Source: Serpentinimonas barnesii
Lineage (GTDB): Bacteria > Pseudomonadota > Gammaproteobacteria > Burkholderiales > Burkholderiaceae_C
Length of the DNA: 64,000 nt
Reading direction: 5' to 3'
Assembly: GCF_000696225.1 (NCBI RefSeq)
Contig: NZ_BAWN01000032.1
Span: 33,471 to 97,470, forward strand
Below are positions 8,423 through 20,269 of the stretch, piece after piece. Below the pieces are notes generated by a model. The model did not search any database, was not told where the DNA came from, and worked only from the letters and a program-made list of their open reading frames with translations. The translations under genes were made by a program, and so were the position numbers. Position 1 is the stretch's first letter; every line of letters starts with the position of its first letter.

Positions 8423-10186
8423 CTACTGCGGCGCAGCGGCGCCGGGCCGGCGCTCAAACACCAGCCAGACATCGCGGTTTTCGCGCAGGCGTGGCTCCTC
8501 GCGCAGCAACTGCCACTGGCGCAGATCGATTCGGTGGTTGAGCGTGGCAAAGCCTTCCGAGCTGACCACCAAGCGCGGACAGGCCGCATCGGCCGGGCCG
8601 CCGGTGATGCGCTGCACCCGCAAGCCGCCGTGGTACTGCAGCGCCGCGATTTGTTCGTGCACCAGGCCATGCACCAGCACGCATTGTTGCGCCGGGGTGA
8701 GGGCGGCCACGCGCTGGCTGATTGGCGCCAGCCCCATGCCGTGGTTGAGCACCGGCAGCCACAGGGTGAGCGCCAGCGACCAGCACAGCGTGATGCCGCT
8801 GGCCGACAACACCAGGCTTTTCCAGAGCGCGGGCTGGTGGCGACCGGTGCGCCAGGCGATCACCGACAGCCAAGCCAGCGTCAGCAGCAGCGCCGGCACA
8901 AACCCGTGGGCTTCGAAGCGGGGCACAAAATTGGGCAGCAGCTTGGCCACGTTGGCGGCCGGCTCGGCCGGCACGCCGGTCATCATGGCCAGCCAGATGA
9001 TCCAGATCAGCAGGGCCGAGACGCTGAACAGCAAAATCGCCAGCCAGTCGATCAGGGCCGCCACGCTGCGCGTCAGCGTCGGCAAGGCAAAGGCCGCCAG
9101 CACCGCCAGCGGGGGCAGCGCCAGCAGCAAGATGCGGTCGCTGCCCCGGTGCAACAGGGTCGCCAGCAGCAGCGCCAACAAGCACGCAGCGGGCAGCAGC
9201 AGGTGCGGGCTGCGCCATTGGCGGCGCCACTTCCACAGCGTCCAGCCAGCCAGCAGGGCGCAGGGCCAGGTGAACCAGAGCAACAGGCGCGCCAGGCTCT
9301 CCCATGAGGCGGCCAACTGCCAATGCGGCAGCACAGCCTGCCCATCCAGCCAAGCACCGGGCCAGCCCATGGCAAAAGCCAAGGCGGCGGCGGCCAGTGC
9401 CAAGGCTGCCATGCCCCCGCGCATGGCCAGTGCCTGGGCCGCATTGGCCTGACTGGCAGCCCCTTCGGTGGCCACCATGTCGCTGGAGGCATGGGGCCCG
9501 CAGCGGCGGGCCAGTTCGCCGCTGAGCAGCAGCAACAAGGCGATGCCCGGTGCTCCGCTCAGGGCCAGACCGAACATGGCCAGCGTCCACATGCTCAGCG
9601 TGGGCATGAGGCTATTGCCGGGCTGCACGCTGCGCGCAAAAGCCGCCAAGGCCAGGGCCACGAAGGCCAGCCGCGCCGCATCGACACTTGATTGGTGTGC
9701 CAGCAGGGCCAGCCCCAAGCAGGCCAGCAAGGCCAGCAAGGCGGCGTCGGCCAAGGCGCGCGCGTAGTCAACCGGGTGCGCCTGGCCGCCAAAAGCAAAA
9801 ACCACGGGTTGTGCGCCGGGCAAGCGCGCCAGGTAGTAGGCCGCGTACCAGGTGCAGATGAGGGTCAGGGCCAGCAAGGCCATGAAGGGCAATTGGGCCG
9901 CCTGGTGGGCCGGCAGCCACGGCAGGGCGTGGATGGCCAGAGCGCCCAGCCAATAGGGCAGCCAGCCGACGGTCTGGGCGCTCTCGCCCAGCAATTGCGG
10001 ATGCAGCCACTGGCCGGGTTGGGCAGCGAGTTCGCGCATCACGCCAAAGGCGGCTAGGTCGGCGTTGCGCCACGGGTCGCGGCCGATAAAGCCGGGCAGG
10101 ATGTAGAGCAAGCCCAGCGTCCACAACACCCAGCGCGGCAAACGCCGGGCGGAATGCTGGCTGACGATGGCGGGGGTGGGATCCAT
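8423..10186 (-). CDS. Polytopic GT-C glycosyltransferase, ArnT/PMT-like
   Basis: A 587-residue inner-membrane protein with roughly eleven to thirteen helices and a small C-terminal soluble domain. The first loop after helix 1 carries GRDPWRNADLAAFGVMRELA, resembling the acidic first-loop motif of ArnT and protein O-mannosyltransferases, which use polyprenyl-phosphate sugars as donors. The acceptor (lipid A, another glycan or protein) is unknown. ATG 10186 gives a good N-terminus, but it lies one base after the T tract of the rpmE2 terminator and has no visible ribosome site. GTG at codon 20, just before the first helix, is an alternative start. Confidence 0.7.
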   Translation of the reverse strand: MDPTPAIVSQHSARRLPRWVLWTLGLLYILPGFIGRDPWRNADLAAFGVMRELAAQPGQWLHPQLLGESAQTVGWLPYWLGALAIHALPWLPAHQAAQLPFMALLALTLICTWYAAYYLARLPGAQPVVFAFGGQAHPVDYARALADAALLALLACLGLALLAHQSSVDAARLAFVALALAAFARSVQPGNSLMPTLSMWTLAMFGLALSGAPGIALLLLLSGELARRCGPHASSDMVATEGAASQANAAQALAMRGGMAALALAAAALAFAMGWPGAWLDGQAVLPHWQLAASWESLARLLLWFTWPCALLAGWTLWKWRRQWRSPHLLLPAACLLALLLATLLHRGSDRILLLALPPLAVLAAFALPTLTRSVAALIDWLAILLFSVSALLIWIIWLAMMTGVPAEPAANVAKLLPNFVPRFEAHGFVPALLLTLAWLSVIAWRTGRHQPALWKSLVLSASGITLCWSLALTLWLPVLNHGMGLAPISQRVAALTPAQQCVLVHGLVHEQIAALQYHGGLRVQRITGGPADAACPRLVVSSEGFATLNHRIDLRQWQLLREEPRLRENRDVWLVFERRPGAAAPQ

Positions 10187-10187
10187 G

Positions 10188-10210
10188 AAAAAAGCAGCCT
10201 CGCGGCTGCT
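10188..10210 (-). terminator. Intrinsic terminator downstream of rpmE2
   Basis: On the minus strand AGCAGCC, loop GCGA, GGCTGCT and then TTTTTT form a perfect 7-bp stem with a tetraloop and U tract. It lies 30 bases past the rpmE2 stop. The U tract runs to within two bases of the presumed glycosyltransferase ATG at 10186, which is an unusual arrangement. Confidence 0.85.
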
Positions 10211-10239
10211 CTTGGGTGGCGTGTGGGTGGCCGGCAAAC

Positions 10240-10494
10240 TTACTTGGCCGTGCGGGCGTAGCGGTTGCGGAATTTTTCCACGCGGCCGCCCATGTTGTCC
10301 ACACTCTTTTGGGTGCCGGTGTAGAAGGGGTGCGACTCGCTCGAGGTGTCGAGTTTGTAGAGCGGCAGCTCGCGCCCGTCGTCGAGCTTGATGCTTTCGC
10401 GCGTGTTGACGCAAGAGCGAATCACGAACTGTTGGTTGTTCGACAAATCGACGAAGCAAACTTCGCGGTAGTTGGGGTGGATGCCGGATTTCAT
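10240..10494 (-). CDS. rpmE2: Ribosomal protein L31, type B
   Basis: An 84-residue 50S protein with the family pattern MKSGIHPNYREV, SHPFYTG and GRVEKFRNRY. It has only two scattered cysteines and lacks the CxxC zinc pair of type A L31, so it is the zinc-independent form that can replace the zinc protein under zinc limitation. It sits 78 bases downstream of rho in the same direction, with a TACAAT -10-like sequence at the end of rho, and is followed by a strong terminator. No zinc paralogue or Zur site is visible in the window. Confidence 0.96.
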   Translation of the reverse strand: MKSGIHPNYREVCFVDLSNNQQFVIRSCVNTRESIKLDDGRELPLYKLDTSSESHPFYTGTQKSVDNMGGRVEKFRNRYARTAK

Positions 10495-10572
10495 CGCTGG
10501 GTTCCTTGAGGGGCGGCGCGGCAGCCATTGCCAGCCTGTCTGACAACACTTTCCGCAAAAGCCCGAATTGTA

Positions 10573-11835
10573 TCAGCCGCCGCGGCGCATGAGGTCGAAA
10601 AACTCGTGATTGTTCTTGGTCTGGCGCATGTTTTTGAGCACCATTTCCATGGATTCGATCTCGTCCATGTTGTACATGAACTGGCGCAGGATGCGGGTTT
10701 TCTGCAAAATCTCGGGCGCCAGCAGCAGTTCCTCGCGCCGGGTGCCGCTGCGGTTGAGCTGCACCGCCGGAAACACGCGTTTCTCGTACAGGCGCCGGTC
10801 CAGGTGCAGTTCGGAGTTGCCGGTGCCCTTGAATTCTTCAAAGATCACCTCGTCCATGCGGCTGCCGGTGTCGATCAGGGCGGTGGCGATGATGGTCAGC
10901 GAGCCGCCTTCTTCCACGTTGCGCGCCGCGCCAAAAAAGCGCTTCGGGCGCTGCAGCGCGTTGGCATCGACGCCGCCCGAGAGCACCTTGCCCGAGCTCG
11001 GCAGCACGTTGTTGTAGGCGCGCGCCAGCCGGGTGATGGAGTCGAGCAGGATCACCACGTCTTTCTTCAGCTCGACCAAGCGCTTGGCGCGCTCGATCAC
11101 CATTTCGGCCACGTGCACGTGGCGCGTGGCGGGCTCGTCGAAGGTGGAGGAGATCACCTCGCCCTTGACGGTGCGCTGCATCTCGGTCACTTCTTCGGGG
11201 CGCTCATCGACCAGCAGCACCATCAGCGTGACTTCGGGGTAGTTGGCGGCCAAGGCGTGCGCGATGGTCTGCATCATCACCGTTTTGCCGCTCTTGGGCG
11301 GGGCCACGATCAGGCCACGCTGGCCTTTGCCGATCGGGGCGATCAGGTCGATCACGCGGCCGGTGATGTTTTCCTCGGTCTTGATCTCGCGCTCAAGCCG
11401 CATTTGCACCTGCGGAAACAGCGGCGTGAGGTTTTCGAACATCACCTTGTGCTTGTTGTGCTCGGGCGAGAGGCCGTTGATCTTGTCGAGCTTGTTGAGC
11501 GCAAAGTAGCGCTCGCCATCTTTGGGGGTGCGCACCTCGCCTTCGATCATGTCGCCGGTGTGCAAGTTGAAGCGCCGAATCTGGCTGGGCGAGATGTAGA
11601 TGTCGTCGGTGGAGGCGGTGAAGCTGGTGTCCATGTTGCGCAGGAAACCAAAACCGTCGGGCAGCACCTCGAGCACGCCGTCGGCAAACACCTGCTCGCC
11701 GGTCTTGGCGCGCTTTTTGATGATGGCAAACATCAGCTCTTGCTTGCGCATGCGGCCGGTGTTTTCGATTTCCAGCGCATCGGCCTGCTTGAGCACTTCC
11801 GAGACGTGCAAGGCCTTGAGTTCGTTGAGGTGCAT
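10573..11835 (-). CDS. rho: Transcription termination factor Rho
   Basis: A 420-residue hexameric RNA helicase, close to the E. coli length. The N-terminal helix bundle ([18 protein letters not shown]) is followed by the cold-shock-like RNA-binding domain (about 50-125, with GFGFLR and [12 protein letters not shown]). The ATPase has Walker [13 protein letters not shown] near 174-185 and Walker [20 protein letters not shown] 11835 matches the conserved start; the upstream open frame is not conserved. The 241-base leader between trxA and rho carries a CATAAT -10-like element on the minus strand and could hold the autoregulatory leader usual for rho, but no leader peptide is clear. Confidence 0.98.
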   Translation of the reverse strand: MHLNELKALHVSEVLKQADALEIENTGRMRKQELMFAIIKKRAKTGEQVFADGVLEVLPDGFGFLRNMDTSFTASTDDIYISPSQIRRFNLHTGDMIEGEVRTPKDGERYFALNKLDKINGLSPEHNKHKVMFENLTPLFPQVQMRLEREIKTEENITGRVIDLIAPIGKGQRGLIVAPPKSGKTVMMQTIAHALAANYPEVTLMVLLVDERPEEVTEMQRTVKGEVISSTFDEPATRHVHVAEMVIERAKRLVELKKDVVILLDSITRLARAYNNVLPSSGKVLSGGVDANALQRPKRFFGAARNVEEGGSLTIIATALIDTGSRMDEVIFEEFKGTGNSELHLDRRLYEKRVFPAVQLNRSGTRREELLLAPEILQKTRILRQFMYNMDEIESMEMVLKNMRQTKNNHEFFDLMRRGG

Positions 11836-12043
11836 GGGGTGCGCTCCTGCGAGGAGTCGGGGAAAAGGGATGCAGGGGAAGGGAAAATGGGTCCGCGTGC
11901 AAAGACTGAGCGGACGCACTGGGTAGCCAGCGCGGGAAAACGGAGCGGGCCTTGGCAGGCAAAACGCGCCCTCGATCTCTGAGTTGTCAGATTATGACAG
12001 GAAAAACACGCAACCGAGAGGGCTGCCCGGTGCAATTAAGCCA

Positions 12044-12060
12044 GCCCCGTTGTGCGGGGC
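12044..12060 (-). terminator. Hairpin after trxA
   Basis: On the minus strand GCCCCG, loop CACAA, CGGGGC makes a perfect 6-bp stem 17 bases after the trxA stop. It is followed by TGGCTTAATT, a weak U tract, so termination may be partial. It separates trxA from rho. Confidence 0.5.
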
Positions 12061-12076
12061 CTAGGCTCTGGCGGTT

Positions 12077-12409
12077 TTAGGCCAAGTTGGGGTCGATGAA
12101 AGCGCTCAGTTGGGACTTGTTGAGGGCGCCCACCTTGGTGGCCGCCACTTTGCCGTCTTTGAAAATCATGAGCGTCGGGATGCCGCGTATGCCGAACTGG
12201 GCCGGCACTTGGCGGCTTTCATCGACGTTGATTTTGGCAATTTGCAGCTTGCCCTGGTAGTGGGTGGCCAGCTCGTCCAGAATGGGCGCCACGGTGCGAC
12301 ACGGACCACACCACTCGGCCCAGAAATCGACCAACACCGGCAGGGTGGACTTGAGCACGTCGGCATCGAAGCTGCTGTCGGTGACTTGCTTGATCAGGGG
12401 ATTGGCCAT
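12077..12409 (-). CDS. trxA: Thioredoxin 1
   Basis: A 110-residue cytoplasmic dithiol reductant. The active site WCGPC (C34, C37) follows the LVDFWAE strand, and the cis-proline loop [11 protein letters not shown] is intact. It donates electrons to ribonucleotide reductase, methionine sulfoxide reductases and probably the ArsC at 62.1 kb. ATG 12409 gives the usual N-terminus; the longer open frame upstream overlaps the ffs RNA gene and is not conserved. It is encoded upstream of rho in the same direction, the trxA-rho order also found in E. coli. Confidence 0.97.
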   Translation of the reverse strand: MANPLIKQVTDSSFDADVLKSTLPVLVDFWAEWCGPCRTVAPILDELATHYQGKLQIAKINVDESRQVPAQFGIRGIPTLMIFKDGKVAATKVGALNKSQLSAFIDPNLA

Positions 12410-12480
12410 GTGGGATTGCCTCGCTATTTTGAGTCGCTGCGGAACTAAGGGCGGGTTCGGGAAAATGGGGGGGGTGACGA

Positions 12481-12577
12481 GCCTCGACCCCGGCACTGGA
12501 TTCACAGTTAGGGCTGCTTGGTTCCCCACCTGACCCGGTTGGCCGCTTCACCATGCGGGAAGGCCCGTCGGGGTCGA
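12481..12577 (-). ncRNA. ffs: 4.5S signal recognition particle RNA
   Basis: The minus strand shows the invariant SRP domain IV core: GGTCAGG, then the GGAA tetraloop closed by TGG/CCA, then AAGCAGCC. The ends pair perfectly: CGACCCCG at the 5' side (12569-12576 on the plus strand) with CGGGGTCG at the 3' side (12485-12492). This gives a hairpin of about 95-100 nucleotides, normal for the small bacterial SRP RNA. A TACAAT -10 element lies right at the 5' end (12577-12582). The RNA binds Ffh and targets membrane proteins to SecYEG. The exact ends are estimated from the pairing. Confidence 0.93.
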
Positions 12578-12688
12578 TTGTATGCCAATGTGCCGAGTGC
12601 GCGCAGGCGTGTGCGCTGAAGGCCACTGGGCGCGCAGGCAGGCCCGGGGGTGGGCGTTACACTGCGGCTTTTGCTTTTTTGCTTCCCG

Positions 12689-13522
12689 ATGGATATTGTT
12701 TTGCTGCTCAAGGCCGCCGTGATGGGGCTGGTGCAGGGCATCACCGAATTTTTGCCGATTTCCTCCACCGGGCACCTGATCCTGACCTCGGCGCTGCTCG
12801 GGCTGTATGGTGAGAAGGTGCGCGTGTTCGAGGTGGTGATCCAAGTCGGGGCGCTGCTGGCGATCGTGTCGGTCTACTTCGAGCGGCTATGGACCACCGC
12901 GCGCGGGCTGCCGCGCGGCGATGCGGTGGCGTGGCGCTTCACCAGCAACCTGGTGATTGGCTGCCTGCCGGCGGTGCTGCTGGGGGTGCTGTTTTTTGAT
13001 TTCATCACCGGGGTGCTGTTCAACCCGCTGGTGGTGGCCTCTACGTTCATCTCGGGCGGGCTGGTGATTTTGTGGGTGGAGGCGCGTCAGGCGCGCCAGC
13101 CGCCGCAGCGCATCCAAGAGGTGGATGCGGTGGGCTGGCGCGATTCGCTCACCGTGGGCTTAATCCAGTGCCTGGCGCTGGTGCCGGGCGTGAGCCGCTC
13201 GGGTGCCACCATCATCGGGGCCATGGCCTTTGGCTTTTCGCGCCGCGCCGCCACCGAGTTCAGCTTTTTTCTCTCGATCCCGATGCTGGTCGGGGCCGCA
13301 GGCTACGACCTGTTCAAGAACGCCGATCTGCTCACGCGCGCCGACCTGCCGTTTTTTGCCGTCGGGTTGATCGTCACGTGGCTGTCGGCTTGGGCTTGCG
13401 TGCGCTGGCTGCTGCGCTACGTGGCGCAGCACACCTTTGTGCCCTTTGCCTGGTACCGCATTGGCTTTGGGCTGTTGGTGCTGCTTACCGCCTACATGGG
13501 CTGGGTGGACTGGACGCGCTGA
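12689..13522 (+). CDS. uppP: Undecaprenyl-diphosphate phosphatase
   Basis: A 277-residue inner-membrane protein with about eight helices. It contains the two catalytic signatures of the BacA/UppP family: GITEFLPISSTGHL (residues 16-29) and PGVSRSGATI (about 176-185). It recycles the C55 lipid carrier for peptidoglycan and other glycans, and so also supports lipid-linked glycosyltransferases. ATG 12689 is preferred over an upstream in-frame start because it matches the family N-terminus MDIVLLLKAAVMGLVQG. It is divergent from ffs/trxA and convergent with the next gene. Confidence 0.97.
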   Translation: MDIVLLLKAAVMGLVQGITEFLPISSTGHLILTSALLGLYGEKVRVFEVVIQVGALLAIVSVYFERLWTTARGLPRGDAVAWRFTSNLVIGCLPAVLLGVLFFDFITGVLFNPLVVASTFISGGLVILWVEARQARQPPQRIQEVDAVGWRDSLTVGLIQCLALVPGVSRSGATIIGAMAFGFSRRAATEFSFFLSIPMLVGAAGYDLFKNADLLTRADLPFFAVGLIVTWLSAWACVRWLLRYVAQHTFVPFAWYRIGFGLLVLLTAYMGWVDWTR

Positions 13523-13531
13523 AAGCGCGCC

Positions 13532-14416
13532 TCAGGCACCGCCCGCAAAGCTGCGCAGCGCTAGGGCTATGGCCGCTGCGCTTTCTTCGGGGCGCTCCAT
13601 CGGGAACAGGTGGCTGCCCTCTAGGGTTTGCAGCCGGGCGCTGGGGGTGCTGCCCACCAGCTTGTGCGTGAGCGCCATGCCCACTTGGCGCAGCTCCACC
13701 GATTCGCTCCCGCCTATGAAGGCCAGCGGGCACGCCAGCGGGTGGCGGCGCAGCAAACGGTCGAAGTGGTGCGGCAGGGTGTTGTAGATGGCGGTTTCGA
13801 TTTCGCGCTCGAAGCTGAGCACGCGCTTGCTGCCCTGCGCGGTGGCCACCTCGTGCGTGCCGTGTTCGATGTAGTCGCGCAGCACCCGCGCATCCCAGCT
13901 GGCAAAGGCTTTTTTGTGGGTGAAATGGGCCAGTGCCTCCTCGGCGTTGGCCCAGCTGTTGCGCCGCTTGCGGCTGACCTGCCCCGGCGAGACGGCGCCG
14001 ATGAGCCGCGTCTGCTTGGCCGCTTGCAAGGCGCGGGCGCGCCAGCCACCCAGCAGCGGCGAGTCGAGCAGCACCACCCCGGCCACCGGCCGGCCGCCCA
14101 GCAGCGGAAATTTGGCGGCGCACATCAGGCTAAGGAAACCGCCCAAAGAATGGCCCACCAGGTACAGGGGAGCCTCCCGATCGGCCGCGCTGGCGCACTC
14201 GCGCAGCACAAAATCGGCCAGTTGTTGCACCAGGTGCGGCCAGTTGCTGCTGACCGGGTAGGCCGGGTCGTGGCCAAATTTTTCGAGGGCGTGCACCTGA
14301 TAGCCCAGTTGCCGCAAGCGCTCAAACAGCACGCAGTAGGTGCTTGCAGGAAAGCTGTTGGCGTGTGAAAACACGATCCGGGGCTTGGGGGTGTCGGGCA
14401 AGGTGTGCGGGGTCAT
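13532..14416 (-). CDS. Alpha/beta hydrolase
   Basis: A 294-residue protein with the alpha/beta-hydrolase fold. It has HANSFPASTY near the oxyanion hole, the nucleophile elbow GHSLGG with S90, and a C-terminal histidine in EGSHLFPMERPEE. The catalytic acid is probably in the FIGGSESVEL region. It is likely a serine esterase or lipase-type enzyme; the substrate cannot be told from sequence. ATG 14416 is chosen over an upstream in-frame ATG because the added residues are not hydrolase-like. It is divergent from greB and ends 9 bases from uppP. Confidence 0.85.
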   Translation of the reverse strand: MTPHTLPDTPKPRIVFSHANSFPASTYCVLFERLRQLGYQVHALEKFGHDPAYPVSSNWPHLVQQLADFVLRECASAADREAPLYLVGHSLGGFLSLMCAAKFPLLGGRPVAGVVLLDSPLLGGWRARALQAAKQTRLIGAVSPGQVSRKRRNSWANAEEALAHFTHKKAFASWDARVLRDYIEHGTHEVATAQGSKRVLSFEREIETAIYNTLPHHFDRLLRRHPLACPLAFIGGSESVELRQVGMALTHKLVGSTPSARLQTLEGSHLFPMERPEESAAAIALALRSFAGGA

Positions 14417-15064
14417 CAAAATTGCGTTTGTGCTAAGGAGCGGCAGAGTGGTGATTCTCACCGATGGCGCGGCTCCACCATGCGGGACAATCGCTGCAAC
14501 AGACTCCCTGTCCGCTTCGGGCCAACCGCATGAGCAAAGCCTTTACCAAAGAAACCGACCCCGACGACGACGACGACGCCGTGGGCGCTGCGCCGCTGCC
14601 TGCCGGTGGCAAAAACTACATCACCCCCGCCGGCCATGCGCGGCTGCGCGCCGAACTGTTGCACCTGCTCGACGTCGAGCGCCCGCGCGTGGTCGAGGTG
14701 GTGCACTGGGCTGCCAGCAACGGCGATCGATCGGAAAACGGCGACTACCTGTACGGCAAAAAACGCCTGCGCGAGATCGACCGCCGCATCCGCTTTTTGG
14801 GTAAACGCCTAGAAATCGCCGTGGTGGTCGATCCCGCTTTGCAGCACGGCAGCGATCAGGTGTTTTTTGGGGCCAGCGTGGTGTTTGCCCGCGCCGACGC
14901 CAGCCAGACCCGCGTCACCATTTTGGGCATCGACGAAGCCGACCCGAGCCAGGGTCAGATTAGTTGGGTGGCCCCGGTGGCGCAGGCCTTGCTCAAAGCG
15001 CGGGTGGGAGATGAAGTCCGCTTGCGCACCCCTTCGGGCTGGGAGCTGCTGGAGGTGATAGCGG

Positions 15065-17323
<2,259 letters not shown>

Positions 17324-17415
17324 AATGGCCCTACTTTAGCCGGATTGGCGCTGGCGTGCAGGTCGGGTGCCAAAATTCACCTTGCGCTGAGCGGCAGCGC
17401 GGCCCGGGTTGGGGC

Positions 17416-17619
17416 TCAGGAGGGCACTTTTTTGAGCATTTCCAGCCCGATTTTGCCGTCGGCAATTTCGCGCAGAGCGGTCACGACCGATTTGTTTTTG
17501 CTCTCAATTTTGGGCGTGTGGCCTTGGTTGAGCATGCGCGCCCGGTAGGTGGCGGCCAACACGAGCTGGAAGCGGTTGGGGATTTTTTCCAGACAGTCTT
17601 CGACGGTGATGCGGGCCAT
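17416..17619 (-). CDS. rpoZ: DNA-directed RNA polymerase omega subunit
   Basis: A 67-residue protein, the short length usual in betaproteobacteria. It has the conserved start [23 protein letters not shown] and the [17 protein letters not shown] helix. Omega assists assembly of beta-prime and contributes to (p)ppGpp site 1. It is placed between gmk (47 bases) and spoT (92 bases), so an alarmone target and the alarmone enzyme are probably co-transcribed. ATG 17619 gives the canonical N-terminus; an upstream extension is not conserved. Confidence 0.97.
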   Translation of the reverse strand: MARITVEDCLEKIPNRFQLVLAATYRARMLNQGHTPKIESKNKSVVTALREIADGKIGLEMLKKVPS

Positions 17620-17666
17620 GGGTGTGCAAAAGGTTGTGTGGGGGAGGGTGGATGGGCGGTTGTGAG

Positions 17667-18287
17667 TCAAGCGATTTGCAGCGCGCTGAAGGTGGCGGCA
17701 CGCAGGCGGCGCTGGGTGGCCACACGCAAGCGCTGGGCGTGGGCAATCGACTGCAGATCAGACAGGGCGCGCTCAAATGAGTCGTTGATTATAACGAAGT
17801 CGAAGCGATCGACTTGGGCCACCTCTTGCACGGCGTTGCGCAGCCGCAGCTCGATCACCTCGGCGCTGTCTTCGGCACGCCGTTGCAGCCTCGTGCGCAG
17901 CTCCTCCCAACTGGGGGGGAGGACGAAAATCAAGGCCGCATGCGGGAATTGCTGCTTGATTTGCAGGGCGCCTTGGTAGTCGATCTCGAGCACCAGGTCG
18001 GCCCCATTGCGCAGTGCCTCGGCCAGCGCCTGGCGCGAGGTGCCGTAGCGCTGGCCGTGCACGTGCGCCCACTCGACGAAGGCGCCCTCGGCCAGCAACT
18101 GGTCAAAGGTCTGGGCGTTTACAAAGTGGTATTCGCGCCCGTTGCGCTCTTGGCCGCGTGGGGCCCGGGTGGTGTGCGAGATTGACAAGGCCAGCTGCGC
18201 ATCGGCTTGCCGCCACGCCTTGACGAGGCTCGATTTGCCGGTGCCGCTGGCGGCACAGACGACGTACAGGTTGCCGGGGTAATCCAT
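17667..18287 (-). CDS. gmk: Guanylate kinase
   Basis: A 206-residue enzyme that phosphorylates GMP to GDP. The P-loop is AASGTGKSS (residues 12-20; the usual proline and alanine are replaced). The GMP-binding region [22 protein letters not shown] and the [18 protein letters not shown] segment are typical. It begins 2 bases after the yicC stop and precedes rpoZ and spoT. In many bacteria this enzyme is a target of (p)ppGpp; whether that holds here is not visible. Confidence 0.96.
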   Translation of the reverse strand: MDYPGNLYVVCAASGTGKSSLVKAWRQADAQLALSISHTTRAPRGQERNGREYHFVNAQTFDQLLAEGAFVEWAHVHGQRYGTSRQALAEALRNGADLVLEIDYQGALQIKQQFPHAALIFVLPPSWEELRTRLQRRAEDSAEVIELRLRNAVQEVAQVDRFDFVIINDSFERALSDLQSIAHAQRLRVATQRRLRAATFSALQIA

Positions 18288-18289
18288 TT

Positions 18290-19189
18290 TTATTCGAGGT
18301 TTTGCACCTGTTCGCGCATTTGTTCGATCAGCACTTTCATTTCGACCGCAATGCGCGTCAGGGCCAGGCTGGAGGATTTGCTGCCCAAGGTGTTGGCCTC
18401 GCGTTGCAGTTCCTGGATCAAAAAGTCGAGCCGCTTGCCGACTTCACCGCCGCGCCGCAGCAGTTGCCCGATCTCGCTCAGGTGCGACTGCAGGCGCGTG
18501 AGTTCTTCGGCAATATCGAGCCGCAGGGCGTAGGCGGTGGCTTCGGTCAGGGCGCGCTCGTGCGCCGCAGCCGGGGCGGTGCCAGAGTCGGCGCCGGTGT
18601 GGCCCATGGCCTCGTTCCAGCGCTCCAGAAAGCGCAGCCGCTGCTGCTCGACCTGGGCCGGCACCAAGGGCTGGGCCTGTAGCGCCAGCGCCTGCAACTG
18701 TTCGAGCCGATCGTGCAGCATCTGGGCCAGCCGCTCGCCCTCGCGTTGGCGGGCGCTGCGCAGCTCGTCGAGCACCTGTTCGGCCAAGCTGGCAAGGGCA
18801 TCGTTCAAGGCCGCGGGCAGCGGCGGCGCGCGCGACAGCAGTTGCAGCAGCTCGGCCACTGAGAGTTCGCGCGCCTGGGGCATCCAGGTGCGGATCTGGT
18901 CTTGTGTGGCCAGCATTTTTTGCAGCTCAGCGCTGTTGGGTGCGCGCCACGCGGCCTCGGTTCGGCCTTCTATCCATGCCCGCAGCTCGACCTTGCCGCG
19001 CTTGAGGCGGGCTTGCAGGCGCTCACGCAGCACGGGTTCGCAGGCGCGCAGCTCGTCGCCCAAGCGAAACCCCAAGTCCAGAAAGCGGCTGTTGACGGAA
19101 CGGATCTCCACCCCCAGCACGAGCTCGGGTGCGTGGGGGGCGGCCTCGGTGGGGTGCAGGCGCCGGCTGGCGCAGGCGTAGCCGGTCAT
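18290..19189 (-). CDS. yicC: YicC/YloC family endoribonuclease
   Basis: A 299-residue protein with the family N-terminus MTGYACASR and the conserved C-terminal segment [27 protein letters not shown]. YicC-family proteins are endoribonucleases linked to RNA decay and stationary phase in E. coli. ATG 19189 is chosen because MTGYA is the invariant start; a 13-residue upstream extension is not. It is the first gene of the yicC-gmk-rpoZ-spoT run and diverges from the kinase gene at 19256, leaving only 66 bases for both promoters. Confidence 0.93.
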   Translation of the reverse strand: MTGYACASRRLHPTEAAPHAPELVLGVEIRSVNSRFLDLGFRLGDELRACEPVLRERLQARLKRGKVELRAWIEGRTEAAWRAPNSAELQKMLATQDQIRTWMPQARELSVAELLQLLSRAPPLPAALNDALASLAEQVLDELRSARQREGERLAQMLHDRLEQLQALALQAQPLVPAQVEQQRLRFLERWNEAMGHTGADSGTAPAAAHERALTEATAYALRLDIAEELTRLQSHLSEIGQLLRRGGEVGKRLDFLIQELQREANTLGSKSSSLALTRIAVEMKVLIEQMREQVQNLE

Positions 19190-19255
19190 GCTGTAAACTG
19201 GCACAGATTCACTCTTTTCTTCTTGCAACGATGCGGGTTTTGCTCTGATCCGATT

Positions 19256-20269
19256 ATGTCAAAGACCAAGCCCGCTCCTTTGCCTCCCGAAACCCTGATT
19301 GGCGGCTACCGAGTGGTGCGGCTGTTGGCCAGTGGGGGGTTTGGGCTGGTCTATCTGGCGATCGACCCGGCCGGGCAGAAGGTGGCGCTCAAGGAGTACC
19401 TGCCCGCTGCCTTGGCCTTGCGCGCCCCCGGCGAGTTGTTGCCGGTGGTGCCGCCAGAAAAGCTATCGCTGTACCGGCTCGGGCTCAAAAGTTTTTTTGA
19501 AGAAGGCCGGGCGCTGGCGCAAATTTCGCACCCATCGGTGGTGGGGGTGCAGAACTTTTTTCGAGAAAACGAGACCGTCTACATGGTCATGGACCTGCTC
19601 GAAGGCGCCTCGCTGCAGGAGTTCGTCGTTACGGCGCGCGCGCTCAAGCGCAAAAAGATTCTGCGTGAAGCCACCATCCGCTCGCTTTATGACGAGCTGC
19701 TGCGGGGTTTGCGCATCGTGCACCAGCATAAAATGCTGCACTTGGACATCAAGCCTGCCAATATTTTCATTACCGATGCCAACAAAGCCGTTTTGATCGA
19801 CTTTGGCGCGGCCCGCGAGGTGCTCAGCGCCGAGGGCAATTTCGTGCGCCCCATGTACACGCCCGGTTTTGCCGCCCCCGAAATGTATCAGCGCGGCGCC
19901 CAGTTGGGCCCGTGGACCGATATGTACGCCGTGGGCGCCTGCCTCTACTCCTGCATGCAAGGCTACCCACCCCACGACGCCCCGCAGCGCCTCGAAAAAG
20001 ACCGGCTGCCGCTGGCCATGACGCGCCTGCGCGGTCTCTACTCCGACAACCTGATCGAGGTAGTGCAGTGGTGCATGTCGCTGCAGGCCACGGCGCGGCC
20101 GCAGTCGGTGTTCGAGTTGCAAAAAGAATTGCAACGCGAGCCCACCCCGGTCTTTAGCCCCCCCAGTCTGGCCGACAAACTGCGCCAGCAAGTCGGTCGT
20201 TTTTGGCCTGGTTCGTCCAAGCTTCCCGTCACGCCTTCTGGTCGCTCCAGTTTTCATCCCGAGTCATGA
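19256..20269 (+). CDS. Cytoplasmic Ser/Thr protein kinase
   Basis: A 337-residue Hanks-type kinase without membrane segments. It has a glycine loop LASGGFGLVY (24-33), lysine K46 in VALKEYLP, catalytic loop HLDIKPAN (162-169, D164), DFGAAR (182-187) and APEMY. The arginine of HRD is leucine, so it is a non-RD kinase and may not need activation-loop phosphorylation. The Pro/Ser-rich C-terminus (after about 290) is probably disordered. ATG 19256 is the only start compatible with the kinase N-terminus. Its stop overlaps the start of a PP2C phosphatase (ATGA), a matched kinase/phosphatase pair. Targets are unknown. Confidence 0.92.
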   Translation: MSKTKPAPLPPETLIGGYRVVRLLASGGFGLVYLAIDPAGQKVALKEYLPAALALRAPGELLPVVPPEKLSLYRLGLKSFFEEGRALAQISHPSVVGVQNFFRENETVYMVMDLLEGASLQEFVVTARALKRKKILREATIRSLYDELLRGLRIVHQHKMLHLDIKPANIFITDANKAVLIDFGAAREVLSAEGNFVRPMYTPGFAAPEMYQRGAQLGPWTDMYAVGACLYSCMQGYPPHDAPQRLEKDRLPLAMTRLRGLYSDNLIEVVQWCMSLQATARPQSVFELQKELQREPTPVFSPPSLADKLRQQVGRFWPGSSKLPVTPSGRSSFHPES

